From Flavobacteriaceae bacterium (GTDB taxonomy: Bacteria; Bacteroidota; Bacteroidia; Flavobacteriales; Flavobacteriaceae): a stretch of 44,141 nucleotides of DNA. Of this stretch, positions 36,319 through 44,141 are shown piece after piece. The notes beneath the pieces are model-generated. The model was not told the DNA's origin and did no database searches. It saw nothing but the letters and a program-made list of their open reading frames with translations. Where the stretch lies: the NCBI GenBank assembly GCA_029268555.1, contig JAQWNN010000019.1:1-44141 (forward strand), written 5' to 3'. Numbering within the stretch: the first letter of the stretch is position 1; the number at the start of each line of letters is the position of its first letter. The translations under genes were made by a program, and so were the position numbers.

Positions 36319-37136
36319 TGTGAAATTTTCTTTTGAAGTGATTTAAGTTCTTGGGAGTCTAAATTTTCTAAAATGTAGGCATAATAGATTTGTGAGGGAT
36401 CATTAAAAAGTGTAGCATCTACTGAATAATATCCGCTACCTTTCATTTTTTCGAGTTTTGAAATTTTTCCAATTGGAATTCCCAAGGGGAAATAAGATGA
36501 CATACCCCCTGTAATAATTGTATCTCCTTTAGCGAGACTTACATTTGAAACGATATCTTCAATTTTGAATTCAAGTGGATTTTTACCAGACCAGACTAGA
36601 GATCCAAAAGCAGGATTCTTATTTGTTCTAACATTTATTTTTAAATCCTGATTTAGGATTGAAATGACATTTGAATAATTTTTAGTTACAGAGTGTACAA
36701 CTCCAACAATTCCATTATTTGAAATAACACCCATTTCGGGATGAACCCCATTTTCAGATCCTATGTCAAGAACTAAAAAATTTCTTTGATTTTTATAGCT
36801 ATTTTTAAGTATGTTGGCTTTTTTTACTTTAAAAGGGAATCTCTTGGACTGATTATTAGTTAAACGATAAAGAGGAATAGACCTCAGGGATAAATCATTT
36901 TTTTTGAGTTGTTCATTTTCGTTTAGTAATTGCTGATTAATTTCTTTAAGATTATAATAATTCCCTATAGCATCTTTAAAAGCGTAAAGTCTTGAAGAAA
37001 AGTAAAAGCCATATTTTTGAAGATTAAACTCATGAAAAGTACTTTGTTTAGCCGTGAAAGAAAAAGAAAGACCTAGTAAAAAAAAATAGAGTATAGGATT
37101 TCTAAATTGGAGAAGCGCATTAAAGATTCGCTGCAT
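36315..37136 (-). CDS. mreC: Rod shape-determining protein MreC
   Basis: The layout is a short cytoplasmic start, one membrane helix (about residues 12-28), a coiled coil (about 45-80) and the paired beta-barrel domain with LVLDIGSENGVHPEMGVISNNGIVGVV and GDTIITGGMSSYFPLGIPIGKI. MreC is periplasmic and activates PBP2. At 273 residues it is typical of Bacteroidota. It is 7 bases downstream of mreB. Confidence 0.93.
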   Translation of the reverse strand: MQRIFNALLQFRNPILYFFLLGLSFSFTAKQSTFHEFNLQKYGFYFSSRLYAFKDAIGNYYNLKEINQQLLNENEQLKKNDLSLRSIPLYRLTNNQSKRFPFKVKKANILKNSYKNQRNFLVLDIGSENGVHPEMGVISNNGIVGVVHSVTKNYSNVISILNQDLKINVRTNKNPAFGSLVWSGKNPLEFKIEDIVSNVSLAKGDTIITGGMSSYFPLGIPIGKISKLEKMKGSGYYSVDATLFNDPSQIYYAYILENLDSQELKSLQKKISQ

Positions 37137-37143
37137 GCCAAAA

Positions 37144-38163
37144 TTATTTTATCAAAACGGTTTTAAAGCGCTCCGTGTTCTTTAATGCAATACCAGTTCC
37201 TCTTACTACAGCTTGTAGCGGATCTTCAGCTATATAAATAGGTAAATCAGTTTTTTGAGAAAGTCTTTTATCTAGTCCTCTTAAAAGTGCACCGCCTCCA
37301 GCAAGATAAATACCAGTATTGTATATATCGGCTGCTAATTCCGGAGGAGTTTGGGATAAAGCTTCCAAAATAGCATCCTCAATACGTACAATTGATTTAT
37401 CTAATGCTTTAGCAATTTCTGCATGGTTAATAATAACCTGCTTTGGTTTCCCAGACAAAAGATCTCTTCCCTGAACTGACATTTCATCTGGAGGATTATC
37501 AAGATCTTCAATGACACTTCCTATGATAATTTTTATTTTTTCAGCTGTTCGCTCACCAACGTAGAGATTATGTTTACTGCGCATATAATTTATTATATCA
37601 CTGGTAAATACATCACCTGCAATTTTAATGGACTTATCGCACACAATTCCTGATAAGGCTATAATAGCAATTTCAGTTGTTCCACCACCAATATCTACAA
37701 TCATATTACCTTTTGGTTGCATAATATCAATACCAATTCCAATGGCGGCAGCCATTGGCTCATGAATTAGGTAAACTTCTTTACCGTTTACTCGTTCGGC
37801 AGATTCTTTTACTGCGCGCATTTCTACTTCAGTAATGCCTGAAGGAATACAAATCACCATTCGTAAGGAAGGAGAAAAAAAACGTCGATTTAAGGAAGGA
37901 ATACTCTTAATCAGTCGGTTGATCATCTGTTCAGAAGCATTAAAGTCTGCTATTACTCCATCTTTTAATGGACGAATAGTGCGTATGTTTTCGTGAGTTT
38001 TTCCCTGCATCATATTGGCTTCTTCACCAATTGCAATTACTTTATTAGTTGTACGGTCGATTGCAACAATAGAAGGACTGTTTACTACGACTTTATCATT
38101 GTGTATTATTAGTGTGTTTGCTGTGCCTAAATCAATAGCGATTTCGTCTGTAAATAATCCCAT
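37144..38163 (-). CDS. mreB: Actin-like rod-shape protein MreB
   Basis: The 339-residue protein has the actin-fold motifs: IAIDLGTANTLI (phosphate 1), EPMAAAIGIGI, MIVDIGGGTTEIAII (phosphate 2) and IYLAGGGALLRGLDKRL (adenosine). MreB polymerises under the inner membrane and directs elongation by the MreC-MreD-PBP2-RodA complex encoded immediately downstream. It starts 30 bases after purH. Confidence 0.97.
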   Translation of the reverse strand: MGLFTDEIAIDLGTANTLIIHNDKVVVNSPSIVAIDRTTNKVIAIGEEANMMQGKTHENIRTIRPLKDGVIADFNASEQMINRLIKSIPSLNRRFFSPSLRMVICIPSGITEVEMRAVKESAERVNGKEVYLIHEPMAAAIGIGIDIMQPKGNMIVDIGGGTTEIAIIALSGIVCDKSIKIAGDVFTSDIINYMRSKHNLYVGERTAEKIKIIIGSVIEDLDNPPDEMSVQGRDLLSGKPKQVIINHAEIAKALDKSIVRIEDAILEALSQTPPELAADIYNTGIYLAGGGALLRGLDKRLSQKTDLPIYIAEDPLQAVVRGTGIALKNTERFKTVLIK

Positions 38164-38193
38164 TTGTTATCAAGTATTATATAAAATTATGAA

Positions 38194-39717
38194 TTAATGT
38201 TTAAAATGACGTACTCCTGTGAAAACCATTGTCATTTCATGTTCATCACAATAGGAAATTGAGTTTTGATCTTTTATTGATCCCCCTGGCTGAATTACTG
38301 CTTTTATCCCTTCGTTATCAGCTATTTCTACACAATCTGGGAAGGGAAAAAAAGCGTCACTCGCCATTACAGCTTTATTCAATATAAATCCAAAACTTTT
38401 AGCCTTATTAATTGATTGATGCAAGGCATCTACCCTTGATGTTTGGCCTGTTCCAGACGCAAGCAATTGCTGATTTTTAGCAAGAATAATCGTATTAGAC
38501 TTTGTGTGTTTACAGATTTTAGAGGCAAAAATCAAATCTTCAGCTTCTGAAGCGGTTGGCAATAGTTTAGTGACAGTTTGGAGATCTTCTTTTTGATCTG
38601 TTTTTGTGTCTTTATCCTGAACTAGGTAGCCGTTCAGACAGGTACGAATTGTTCTAGGAGGAAGGGAAGTTTCTTTTTGAATTAAGAGAATTCTGTTTTT
38701 TTTCTGCTTCAATAATACAAGTGCTTTGTCTTCGTAGTCAGGAGCAATGACAACTTCACAAAAAAGTTCATGAATTGCTTTAGCAGTTTCTAAATCTAAC
38801 CTTTTATTACAAATTAAAACCCCACCAAAGGCAGATACTGGATCAGCCGCTAGGGCATCCGCGTATGCAGCAGATAAACGATCTCTAACAGCAAATCCAC
38901 AAGCATTATTGTGTTTTAATATTCCAAAAGCGGGATTCCCATCGTAAAACTCCAAAATTAAATTAACTGCGGAATCAATATCTAAAAGATTATTGTATGA
39001 AATTGCTTTCCCATGGATTTGCTCAAGCAACTCGTCTAAAGAGCCGAAAAAACGCCCTTTCTGGTGTGGATTTTCACCATAACGAAGAACTTGAGAGTCT
39101 CCGACACTTAATTTTAAACGATCTTCTCTAATGTCAAAATAATTGAAAATTGCAGAATCATAATGTGAAGAGGTATGAAATGCTTTAACTGCAAATTCTT
39201 TTCTTGTATCAAAGTCTGGCGCTCCATCAAATGATTTAAAAATTTGAATAAATGAAGTATAATCTTCCTTGTCGGAAATACAAAAAACATCATTAAAGTT
39301 TTTTGCAGCGGCTCGGATTAGAGCAATTCCTCCAATATCTATTTTTTCGATAATTTCACTTTCAGTCGCATTTCCAGCAATAGTTTTTTCAAAAGGATAC
39401 AAATCAACTACAATTAAATCTAATGCCGGTATTTCAAATTCTTGTAATTCAGATTGGTCACTTTCTACTTGACTCCTGTTGAGTATGCCTCCAAAAACTT
39501 TTGGGTGTAAGGTTTTCACACGACCCCCAAGAATAGCGGGATATCCTGTTAAATCCTCAACAGTATTAACATCGTAGCCAAGGTTGCGAATAAATTTTTC
39601 AGTACCTCCCGTAGAATAGAGCTCTACACCTTGATCTACCAAGATATTGATCAAAGGTTCTAGTCCTGTTTTATCAAAAACAGATATTAATGCAGTTTTT
39701 ATTTTCTTTTTACTCAT
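38194..39717 (-). CDS. purH: Bifunctional AICAR transformylase/IMP cyclohydrolase
   Basis: The N-terminal cyclohydrolase domain has ALISVFDKTGLEPL, LYSTGGTEKFI and GGRVKTLHPKVFGGIL. The AICAR transformylase domain contains RYGENPHQKGRFFG, ILKHNNACGFAVRD, with the catalytic Lys-His, and SDAFFPFPDCVE and ends in GVRHFKH. At 507 residues it is full length. It catalyses the last two steps of purine synthesis to IMP. Its placement ahead of mreB is a known arrangement in flavobacteria and may tie nucleotide synthesis to growth, though this is inference. Confidence 0.96.
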   Translation of the reverse strand: MSKKKIKTALISVFDKTGLEPLINILVDQGVELYSTGGTEKFIRNLGYDVNTVEDLTGYPAILGGRVKTLHPKVFGGILNRSQVESDQSELQEFEIPALDLIVVDLYPFEKTIAGNATESEIIEKIDIGGIALIRAAAKNFNDVFCISDKEDYTSFIQIFKSFDGAPDFDTRKEFAVKAFHTSSHYDSAIFNYFDIREDRLKLSVGDSQVLRYGENPHQKGRFFGSLDELLEQIHGKAISYNNLLDIDSAVNLILEFYDGNPAFGILKHNNACGFAVRDRLSAAYADALAADPVSAFGGVLICNKRLDLETAKAIHELFCEVVIAPDYEDKALVLLKQKKNRILLIQKETSLPPRTIRTCLNGYLVQDKDTKTDQKEDLQTVTKLLPTASEAEDLIFASKICKHTKSNTIILAKNQQLLASGTGQTSRVDALHQSINKAKSFGFILNKAVMASDAFFPFPDCVEIADNEGIKAVIQPGGSIKDQNSISYCDEHEMTMVFTGVRHFKH

Positions 39718-39721
39718 AGCA

Positions 39722-40207
39722 TTATAGTTGGGTCAATAAATTTCCGTAAGCAGAAGATATAAGATTACAGATGTTACTCAAAAACTTTTCATCCTTTTTT
39801 GAAAACGGATTAGGGGTCCTAGAGTCAACATCAATTTGTCCAATATTTTTGCCCTCTAAAAAAAGAGGAACTACAAGTTCAGAACGAACATCTAAACTAC
39901 ATGCTATATAATTCTCTTGAGCAGTGACATCTGGAACTAAAAAATTTTCACTTGAAAGAGCTACTTGTCCGCATATTCCTTTACCAAATGGAATCGAAGT
40001 ATGCTCTGTTGGAGTTCCAGTGAATGCTTTAAGATGTAGCATTTGATTTTCAAAATCTGAAAAATAAAAACCAACCCAATCATAGACTTCAAGATTTTTT
40101 TGAAGCAGATTACAAACTGCTTTTAAGCCTACAAGAACAGTAAAACTATCTTTTTTTATAAGTCGCTCAATTTGCTGTAAAACCACTTTGTGTTTGGATT
40201 TGTTCAT
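39722..40207 (-). CDS. GAF-domain protein, free methionine-(R)-sulfoxide reductase-like
   Basis: The 161-residue protein is a single GAF domain. GKGICGQVALS and YIACSLDVRSELVVPLF contain two cysteines at positions used by free methionine-(R)-sulfoxide reductases, and IGQIDVDSRTPNPFSKKDEKF follows as in that family. It would repair free oxidised methionine in the cytoplasm. A plain GAF sensor role cannot be excluded because the full cysteine set is not proven. Its stop is 4 bases before purH, so it leads the purH-mre operon. Confidence 0.85.
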   Translation of the reverse strand: MNKSKHKVVLQQIERLIKKDSFTVLVGLKAVCNLLQKNLEVYDWVGFYFSDFENQMLHLKAFTGTPTEHTSIPFGKGICGQVALSSENFLVPDVTAQENYIACSLDVRSELVVPLFLEGKNIGQIDVDSRTPNPFSKKDEKFLSNICNLISSAYGNLLTQL

Positions 40208-40232
40208 AGCCTGTAAAAGTAAGTATTAAATC

Positions 40233-40245
40233 ACTCAAATTGAGT
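40233..40245. promoter_or_regulatory. Perfect palindrome between divergent operons, possible operator
   Basis: ACTCAA, one A, then TTGAGT form a perfect inverted repeat in the 141-base gap between the GAF/purH operon and the metal module. On the minus strand it overlaps TCAATTTG, one mismatch from the -7 consensus, so a bound protein could block that promoter. No regulator gene is adjacent. The rest of the gap shows nothing clear. Confidence 0.3.
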
Positions 40246-40348
40246 AATATGATTTTAGTTTTTATTCAATGTATTTTATCATTAACTCACTTTTAACGAA
40301 GGATTTTATTTTTATTGGTAATATTTTATGAATTTTGTATAAAATCTT

Positions 40349-41068
40349 ATGGAACAGCACCTTCACATTCTAGGAATGACATGCCAAAACTGTAGAAAAG
40401 AAATCTTAGAAAAAATTAATTTCATAGAGGAGGTTTCTGATGTTGAAGTTTCATTCGAAACAGGAAAGACAATTTTAAGGTCAACCCAGCAAATCCCTTT
40501 AATTCAATTGAATCGTGTTTTGGGGAAAAAATATACTGTTTCAGAAGACAAAGGAGAATTTATTAAATTAGAATTGAATGCAGAATCGAAAGTTAAATCA
40601 CTGTTTCCTCTTTTTTTGATTTTTGGATACCTTATTTCAGCTACACTATTTTTATCTCATCTAACAGATGCATCACTGGAGGGTGCAATGCTTTATTTTA
40701 TGGGATTATTTTTTATTACATTCAGCTTTTTTAAATTTCTTGATTATCAAGGTTTTCCAACTTTATTTTCGCAATATGATCCTCTTGCTAAAAGAAGCCT
40801 TTTATATGCTAGAATTTATCCTTTTTTGGAAACAGGGTTGGGAATTTCCTATCTTTTATCTTGGCAACTACCCATAACGCTTGGACTTACTTTGATTGTT
40901 CTCTCTCTTACTTCTTATGGAGTTCTTCAGACTATATATTCAAAATCTTCAATCCAATGTGCCTGTCTAGGGACATCTTTAAAATTACCAATGACTGAGG
41001 CAACCCTCATTGAAAATGGAATTATGATAGTGATGTCCTGTATTCTCATTTTAGGCTATTTTTTTTAA
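40349..41068 (+). CDS. HMA domain fused to a MauE-like membrane domain
   Basis: Residues 1-65 are a heavy-metal-associated domain with GMTCQNC (Cys12 and Cys15). The rest has about four membrane helices and resembles MauE/DoxX-type redox membrane proteins: DYQGFPTLFSQYDPLAKRS, then QCACLGTSLKLPMTEATLIEN with a CxC pair (about residues 208-210). MauE-like proteins are associated with disulfide handling, so the fusion links metal binding to thiol chemistry. It is 18 bases upstream of the HYC_CC_PP gene and probably starts the module. Confidence 0.83.
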   Translation: MEQHLHILGMTCQNCRKEILEKINFIEEVSDVEVSFETGKTILRSTQQIPLIQLNRVLGKKYTVSEDKGEFIKLELNAESKVKSLFPLFLIFGYLISATLFLSHLTDASLEGAMLYFMGLFFITFSFFKFLDYQGFPTLFSQYDPLAKRSLLYARIYPFLETGLGISYLLSWQLPITLGLTLIVLSLTSYGVLQTIYSKSSIQCACLGTSLKLPMTEATLIENGIMIVMSCILILGYFF

Positions 41069-41086
41069 AAAACGTATCTTAGCAAT

Positions 41087-41506
41087 ATGAATAAAAAGCA
41101 ATATACAAGCTTAATCCTTGCGTTACTCATTATGGGAACTCGTGTAGGTTTTGCTTTGAATGTTCATTATTGCGGTCATCAAATAGCTGAAATATCATTA
41201 GCCTCTAATCCTTCTAATTGTGGAATGGAAATTAATCAAGACAATCAGCTGCCAGAGCACACCAGTTTTTCAAAAACCCCTTGTTGTAAAGACCAGACTT
41301 TACTTTTTCAAAACAACGAACCCCAAAAATTTGAAACGGTCTATAATTTAGAATTTTTTGGGTTTGATAAATCATCTCTTATTGAAGATCTACTTAAAGT
41401 CCCTACTTTGATCTCCAGAGTTGTTTTAGAAATGAATTGGAACCCTCCACCACCAGGAAATAATAAAGTTTATTTATTAAATCATTCTTTTGTTGTTTAT
41501 GGCTAG
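41087..41506 (+). CDS. HYC_CC_PP family secreted protein
   Basis: The 139-residue protein has a signal peptide (residues about 5-23) and the three family hallmarks: NVHYCGHQ (HYC, 27-29), TPCCKDQ (CC, 66-67) and NPPPPGN near the C-terminus. An extra Cys (SNCGME) lies between them. The family occurs in Bacteroidota beside metal-linked TonB receptors and HMA proteins; its function is not established. The Cys and His clusters fit metal binding in the periplasm. It is 50 bases upstream of the TonB receptor. Confidence 0.88.
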   Translation: MNKKQYTSLILALLIMGTRVGFALNVHYCGHQIAEISLASNPSNCGMEINQDNQLPEHTSFSKTPCCKDQTLLFQNNEPQKFETVYNLEFFGFDKSSLIEDLLKVPTLISRVVLEMNWNPPPPGNNKVYLLNHSFVVYG

Positions 41507-41556
41507 TTAGTATTTAGAACCCCATCTAAATCTTGAACTAACGTAAATAGTAACAA

Positions 41557-43785
41557 ATGAAACATACCTTAACATTAATCTTTAGTATAATCTGTTTTTT
41601 GAGTATTGCTCAAGAAACACTTGAAGGAACTGTACTTACTAATGAAGATGACCAAGAGATTCCATTGCAAGGTGCAAGTGTCTATTGGCTGGGTACCCAA
41701 ACGGGAACAACAACAAATAAAAACGGTCAATTTAATTTGGTATTTCAGGAGTCAACCGATCGATTGGTAATCAGTTTTCTTGGATTTAAATCAGATACTA
41801 TCCGTCTTCAGAATCAAAAAAGAATTACTCATTTTTTGATTTCTTCTGAAGCGGAGACATTGGATGAGGTGACCTTAACACAAAGACGTAAAGCGATTCA
41901 GAAATCCTATTTTGAAGCTCAAAATATAGTGAGTGTAAACAGTGCAGAGTTATTGAAGGCTGCTTGTTGCAACCTCTCTGAAAGTTTTGAAACCAATCCG
42001 TCTATTGATGTTAATTTTTCAGATGCTTTAACGGGGACCAAACAGATAAAAATGCTAGGACTCACAAGTCCTTACTTGCTGATCACAGAAGAAAATATTC
42101 CCATGATACGGGGAGCCTCTCAAGCCTATGGTTTAACATTTACCCCAGGCACTTGGATCGAAAGCATTCAAATCACCAAGGGAACCGGAAGCGTGGTTAA
42201 TGGATTTGAAAGCATTGGTGGACAAATCAATACCGAAATCAAAAAACCTTTTTCTGATGTACCTTTATTTGCAAATCTGTTTACCTCAGCAAATGGCCGA
42301 AGGGAACTAAACCTTCAAGGCAATAAAAAGTGGAATAATAAATGGAGTACAGGAGTGTTTTTACACGGAAATCAGCGAACCCAATCCATGGATCAAAACG
42401 GGGATGATTTTCTTGATGTACCTTTGACCAAACAAATTAATCTTCTCAATCGTTGGCAATATACCGATGCTGAAAATGGATGGGTGGGTTTTGGATCTAT
42501 TCGTTGGATGAATGACGAGAAACAACTTGGAAAAGTAGGTTACGACCCGATAAAAGATAGAAATTCAAATTCAATTTGGGGGAGTGAAATAAATACTGAG
42601 CGTCTTGACGCTTCATTAAAGATAGGCTATGTTTTTCCTGAAATCCCATACCAAACTTTTGGATTTCAATCGGCATATAGCAAGCATGATCAAGATGCAT
42701 ATTATGGTATAAGGATTTATGAAATCGAACATGAAAGTTTTTATGGTAACTTACTTTTTAATTCAATAATAAGGAATACAAAAAATAAATTTAAAGCAGG
42801 TTTGAACATTACATTCGACAACTATTTTGAAACTGTTGATCGATTTTATTTTAATAGAATAGATCGTTCTTTTGGAGGCTTTTTTGAATATAGTTATGAT
42901 AACCTGGACAATTTTAGTTTAGTTAGCGGAATTCGGGCAGACATCCATAATAATCTGGGAACTTTTTTGACTCCTCGATTACACCTTCGTTATTTACCAG
43001 ATCCAAAAACAATTTTGAGGGCATCATTTGGTAGTGGACGAAAGGCAGCTAATATATTTGCTGAAAATCAAACTTTATTTGGAACCAACCGTGTAATTTC
43101 TATTGTTGAAAATGGAGGCCTTATTTATGGTCTTAATCCAGAAAAGGCCTGGAATTATGGCATTAGTTTTCGTCAATTATTTAATATAGGTAGTACTAGT
43201 GGGGATATCACTGCAGACTATTATATTACCAATTTCATAGATCAGGTTGTTGTAGATTGGGAACAAAAGCATCAAATAAGATTTTATAATTTAGAAGGAC
43301 CCAGCCGGGCCAATAGTTTTCAATTATCAGTTGATTATGCTCTTAATGAGACTTTAGATTTTCGTTTTGCTTATAAAAACTACGATGTAAAGACTACCTA
43401 TAATTCGGGATTTTTACAGCGACCTCTCCAAGCTAAAAATCGATTTTTTGCAAATATGGGATGGGGAACAAAACAAAATAAAAAAGGAGCTCAATGGCGA
43501 TGGGATTTAACTTATCACGCCATTGGGGAACAGCGTCTTGTAGAAACTTCACGAGACCTTAAAGGGTCTTACTCTCCCTCTTATGAACTATGGAACAGTC
43601 AACTCACAAGGGCATTCCAAGCTAATTTTGAAATCTATGCAGGCATGGAGAATTTTGGGAATTACAGACAAATCAATCCAATTATTGGTGCTGAGAATCC
43701 TTTTGATGCAGATTTTGATACTTCACAAGTTTACGCTCCAATTTTTGGGCGTATGATTTATGCTGGTTTGCGATGGAATTTATAA
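41557..43785 (+). CDS. TonB-dependent receptor, metal-associated
   Basis: The 742-residue protein has a signal peptide (cleavage near SIAQ), a carboxypeptidase-regulatory-like sandwich (residues about 22-97), a plug domain (about 120-225, with QIKMLGLTSPYLLI and SIQITKGTGSVVNGFESIGGQIN) and a 22-strand-type barrel ending in an aromatic strand (MIYAGLRWNL). There is an unusual vicinal Cys pair, ELLKAACCNLSES (137-138), near the plug start. It would import a substrate using TonB energy. The flanking HMA genes suggest a metal complex, perhaps copper, by inference. Confidence 0.92.
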   Translation: MKHTLTLIFSIICFLSIAQETLEGTVLTNEDDQEIPLQGASVYWLGTQTGTTTNKNGQFNLVFQESTDRLVISFLGFKSDTIRLQNQKRITHFLISSEAETLDEVTLTQRRKAIQKSYFEAQNIVSVNSAELLKAACCNLSESFETNPSIDVNFSDALTGTKQIKMLGLTSPYLLITEENIPMIRGASQAYGLTFTPGTWIESIQITKGTGSVVNGFESIGGQINTEIKKPFSDVPLFANLFTSANGRRELNLQGNKKWNNKWSTGVFLHGNQRTQSMDQNGDDFLDVPLTKQINLLNRWQYTDAENGWVGFGSIRWMNDEKQLGKVGYDPIKDRNSNSIWGSEINTERLDASLKIGYVFPEIPYQTFGFQSAYSKHDQDAYYGIRIYEIEHESFYGNLLFNSIIRNTKNKFKAGLNITFDNYFETVDRFYFNRIDRSFGGFFEYSYDNLDNFSLVSGIRADIHNNLGTFLTPRLHLRYLPDPKTILRASFGSGRKAANIFAENQTLFGTNRVISIVENGGLIYGLNPEKAWNYGISFRQLFNIGSTSGDITADYYITNFIDQVVVDWEQKHQIRFYNLEGPSRANSFQLSVDYALNETLDFRFAYKNYDVKTTYNSGFLQRPLQAKNRFFANMGWGTKQNKKGAQWRWDLTYHAIGEQRLVETSRDLKGSYSPSYELWNSQLTRAFQANFEIYAGMENFGNYRQINPIIGAENPFDADFDTSQVYAPIFGRMIYAGLRWNL

Positions 43786-43804
43786 TTTTATAAAAAAAAG
43801 AAAG

Positions 43805-44141
43805 ATGAAAAAAATAATTTTATTATTACTGATTTTATTACCCATAGGAATAATAGCTCAAAAAAAGTTAAACAAAAACACAAAGCTCTCTTTTGAAGTT
43901 AGTGGAAATTGTGTAATGTGTAAAAAGCGTATAGAAAAAGCTGCTTTTTCAGTTAAAGGAGTAAAATTGGCTAGTTGGGATATTCCCTCTAATATTATTT
44001 CTTTAATTCACGATCCAAATAAGGCTCCTGATAAAACAATTCAAAAAGCAATTGCAACTGCAGGGCACGATACCCCTCTTGTAAAAGCAGACGATGCCGT
44101 TTATGACAAACTTCCAATGTGTTGTTTATATCAAAGGGTTA
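43805..44141 (+). CDS. Periplasmic heavy-metal-associated (HMA) protein, 3' end cut by window edge
   Basis: Translation from ATG 43805 gives a signal peptide (MKKIILLLLILLPIGIIAQ), then an HMA-like domain whose SGNCVMCKKRIEKAA carries Cys36 and Cys39. Near the edge is YDKLPMCCLYQR, with a vicinal Cys pair at the typical C-terminal position of this family, so only a few residues are likely missing. It probably binds a soft metal in the periplasm and works with the TonB receptor 19 bases upstream. Confidence 0.85.
   Translation, partial: MKKIILLLLILLPIGIIAQKKLNKNTKLSFEVSGNCVMCKKRIEKAAFSVKGVKLASWDIPSNIISLIHDPNKAPDKTIQKAIATAGHDTPLVKADDAVYDKLPMCCLYQRV

Noticed and set aside
1-44141. Mobile elements, prophage, CRISPR arrays, restriction or other defence genes
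   Set aside because: No transposase, integrase, phage structural gene, spaced repeat array or known defence domain was seen on either strand.

Overview
The window is an AT-rich stretch of bacterial chromosome whose gene content and order point to a member of the Bacteroidota, most likely the family Flavobacteriaceae. The evidence is protein families largely typical of that group (DUF2490, DUF5916/CBM9-like barrel, GYDIA-type GHMP kinase, HYC_CC_PP protein, VPS10/BNR protein), the order purH-mreB-mreC-mreD-PBP2-rodA, and a clean TTTG-N19-TAnnTTTG promoter in front of the tRNA gene. I see no prophage, insertion sequence, integrase, CRISPR array, toxin-antitoxin pair or recognisable defence system. 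Most of it is housekeeping core genome.

Layout: (1) 1-3082, plus strand: the end of an acyl-CoA thioesterase II gene, a DUF2490 protein, a secreted PHP-fold phosphoesterase and a small SET-domain protein. (2) 3083-5293: a gap with one terminator hairpin, then a minus-strand pair, an SGNH-fold lipoprotein overlapping kynureninase. (3) 5394-9374, plus: a predicted secreted propeller-like protein and a 1047-residue VPS10/BNR protein. (4) 9376-12954, minus: a DUF5916 outer-membrane gene with an internal TGA, rmuC and tRNA-Phe. (5) 13054-20701, plus: an envelope operon of coaX, FadL-like barrel, TPR protein, lptC, a 65-residue membrane protein, a CNNM/CorC transporter and a PpiD-like foldase, with three ATGA overlaps. 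(6) 20726-22938, minus: GYDIA GHMP kinase and a frameshifted class II HMG-CoA reductase (mevalonate pathway). (7) 23075-27200, plus: dipeptidyl peptidase IV, POT peptide transporter, thioredoxin-fold protein. (8) 27221-29389, minus: surE, a small membrane protein and lpxB with an internal TAG. (9) 29506-32710, plus: tail-specific protease and an ABC permease. (10) 32716-40207, minus: GAF/fRMsr-like protein, purH and the complete rod-shape operon mreB-mreC-mreD-PBP2-rodA. (11) 40349-44141, plus: a metal/thiol module of HMA-MauE membrane protein, HYC_CC_PP protein, TonB-dependent receptor and a periplasmic HMA protein that runs off the window.

Functional themes: cell-envelope building dominates (lpxB and lptC for LPS, PpiD for outer-membrane protein folding, Mre/PBP2/RodA for the cylinder wall, Prc for periplasmic proteolysis). 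Peptide use is covered by DPP IV plus the POT importer. The right end looks like a metal-handling locus, copper being the likeliest substrate by inference.

The most notable observation is that three otherwise intact, conserved genes within about 19 kb each carry exactly one disabling lesion: TGA at 10141-10143 (DUF5916), an 8-T run causing a frameshift at 22539-22546 (HMG-CoA reductase), and TAG at 28085-28087 (lpxB). In addition, the SGNH lipoprotein has Gly where the catalytic Ser should be. Either the assembly has base-level errors or this lineage is losing genes; read-level evidence would decide. I did not find a convincing undescribed system. The metal module with its recurring Cys-Cys pairs is the nearest candidate for underexplored biology.
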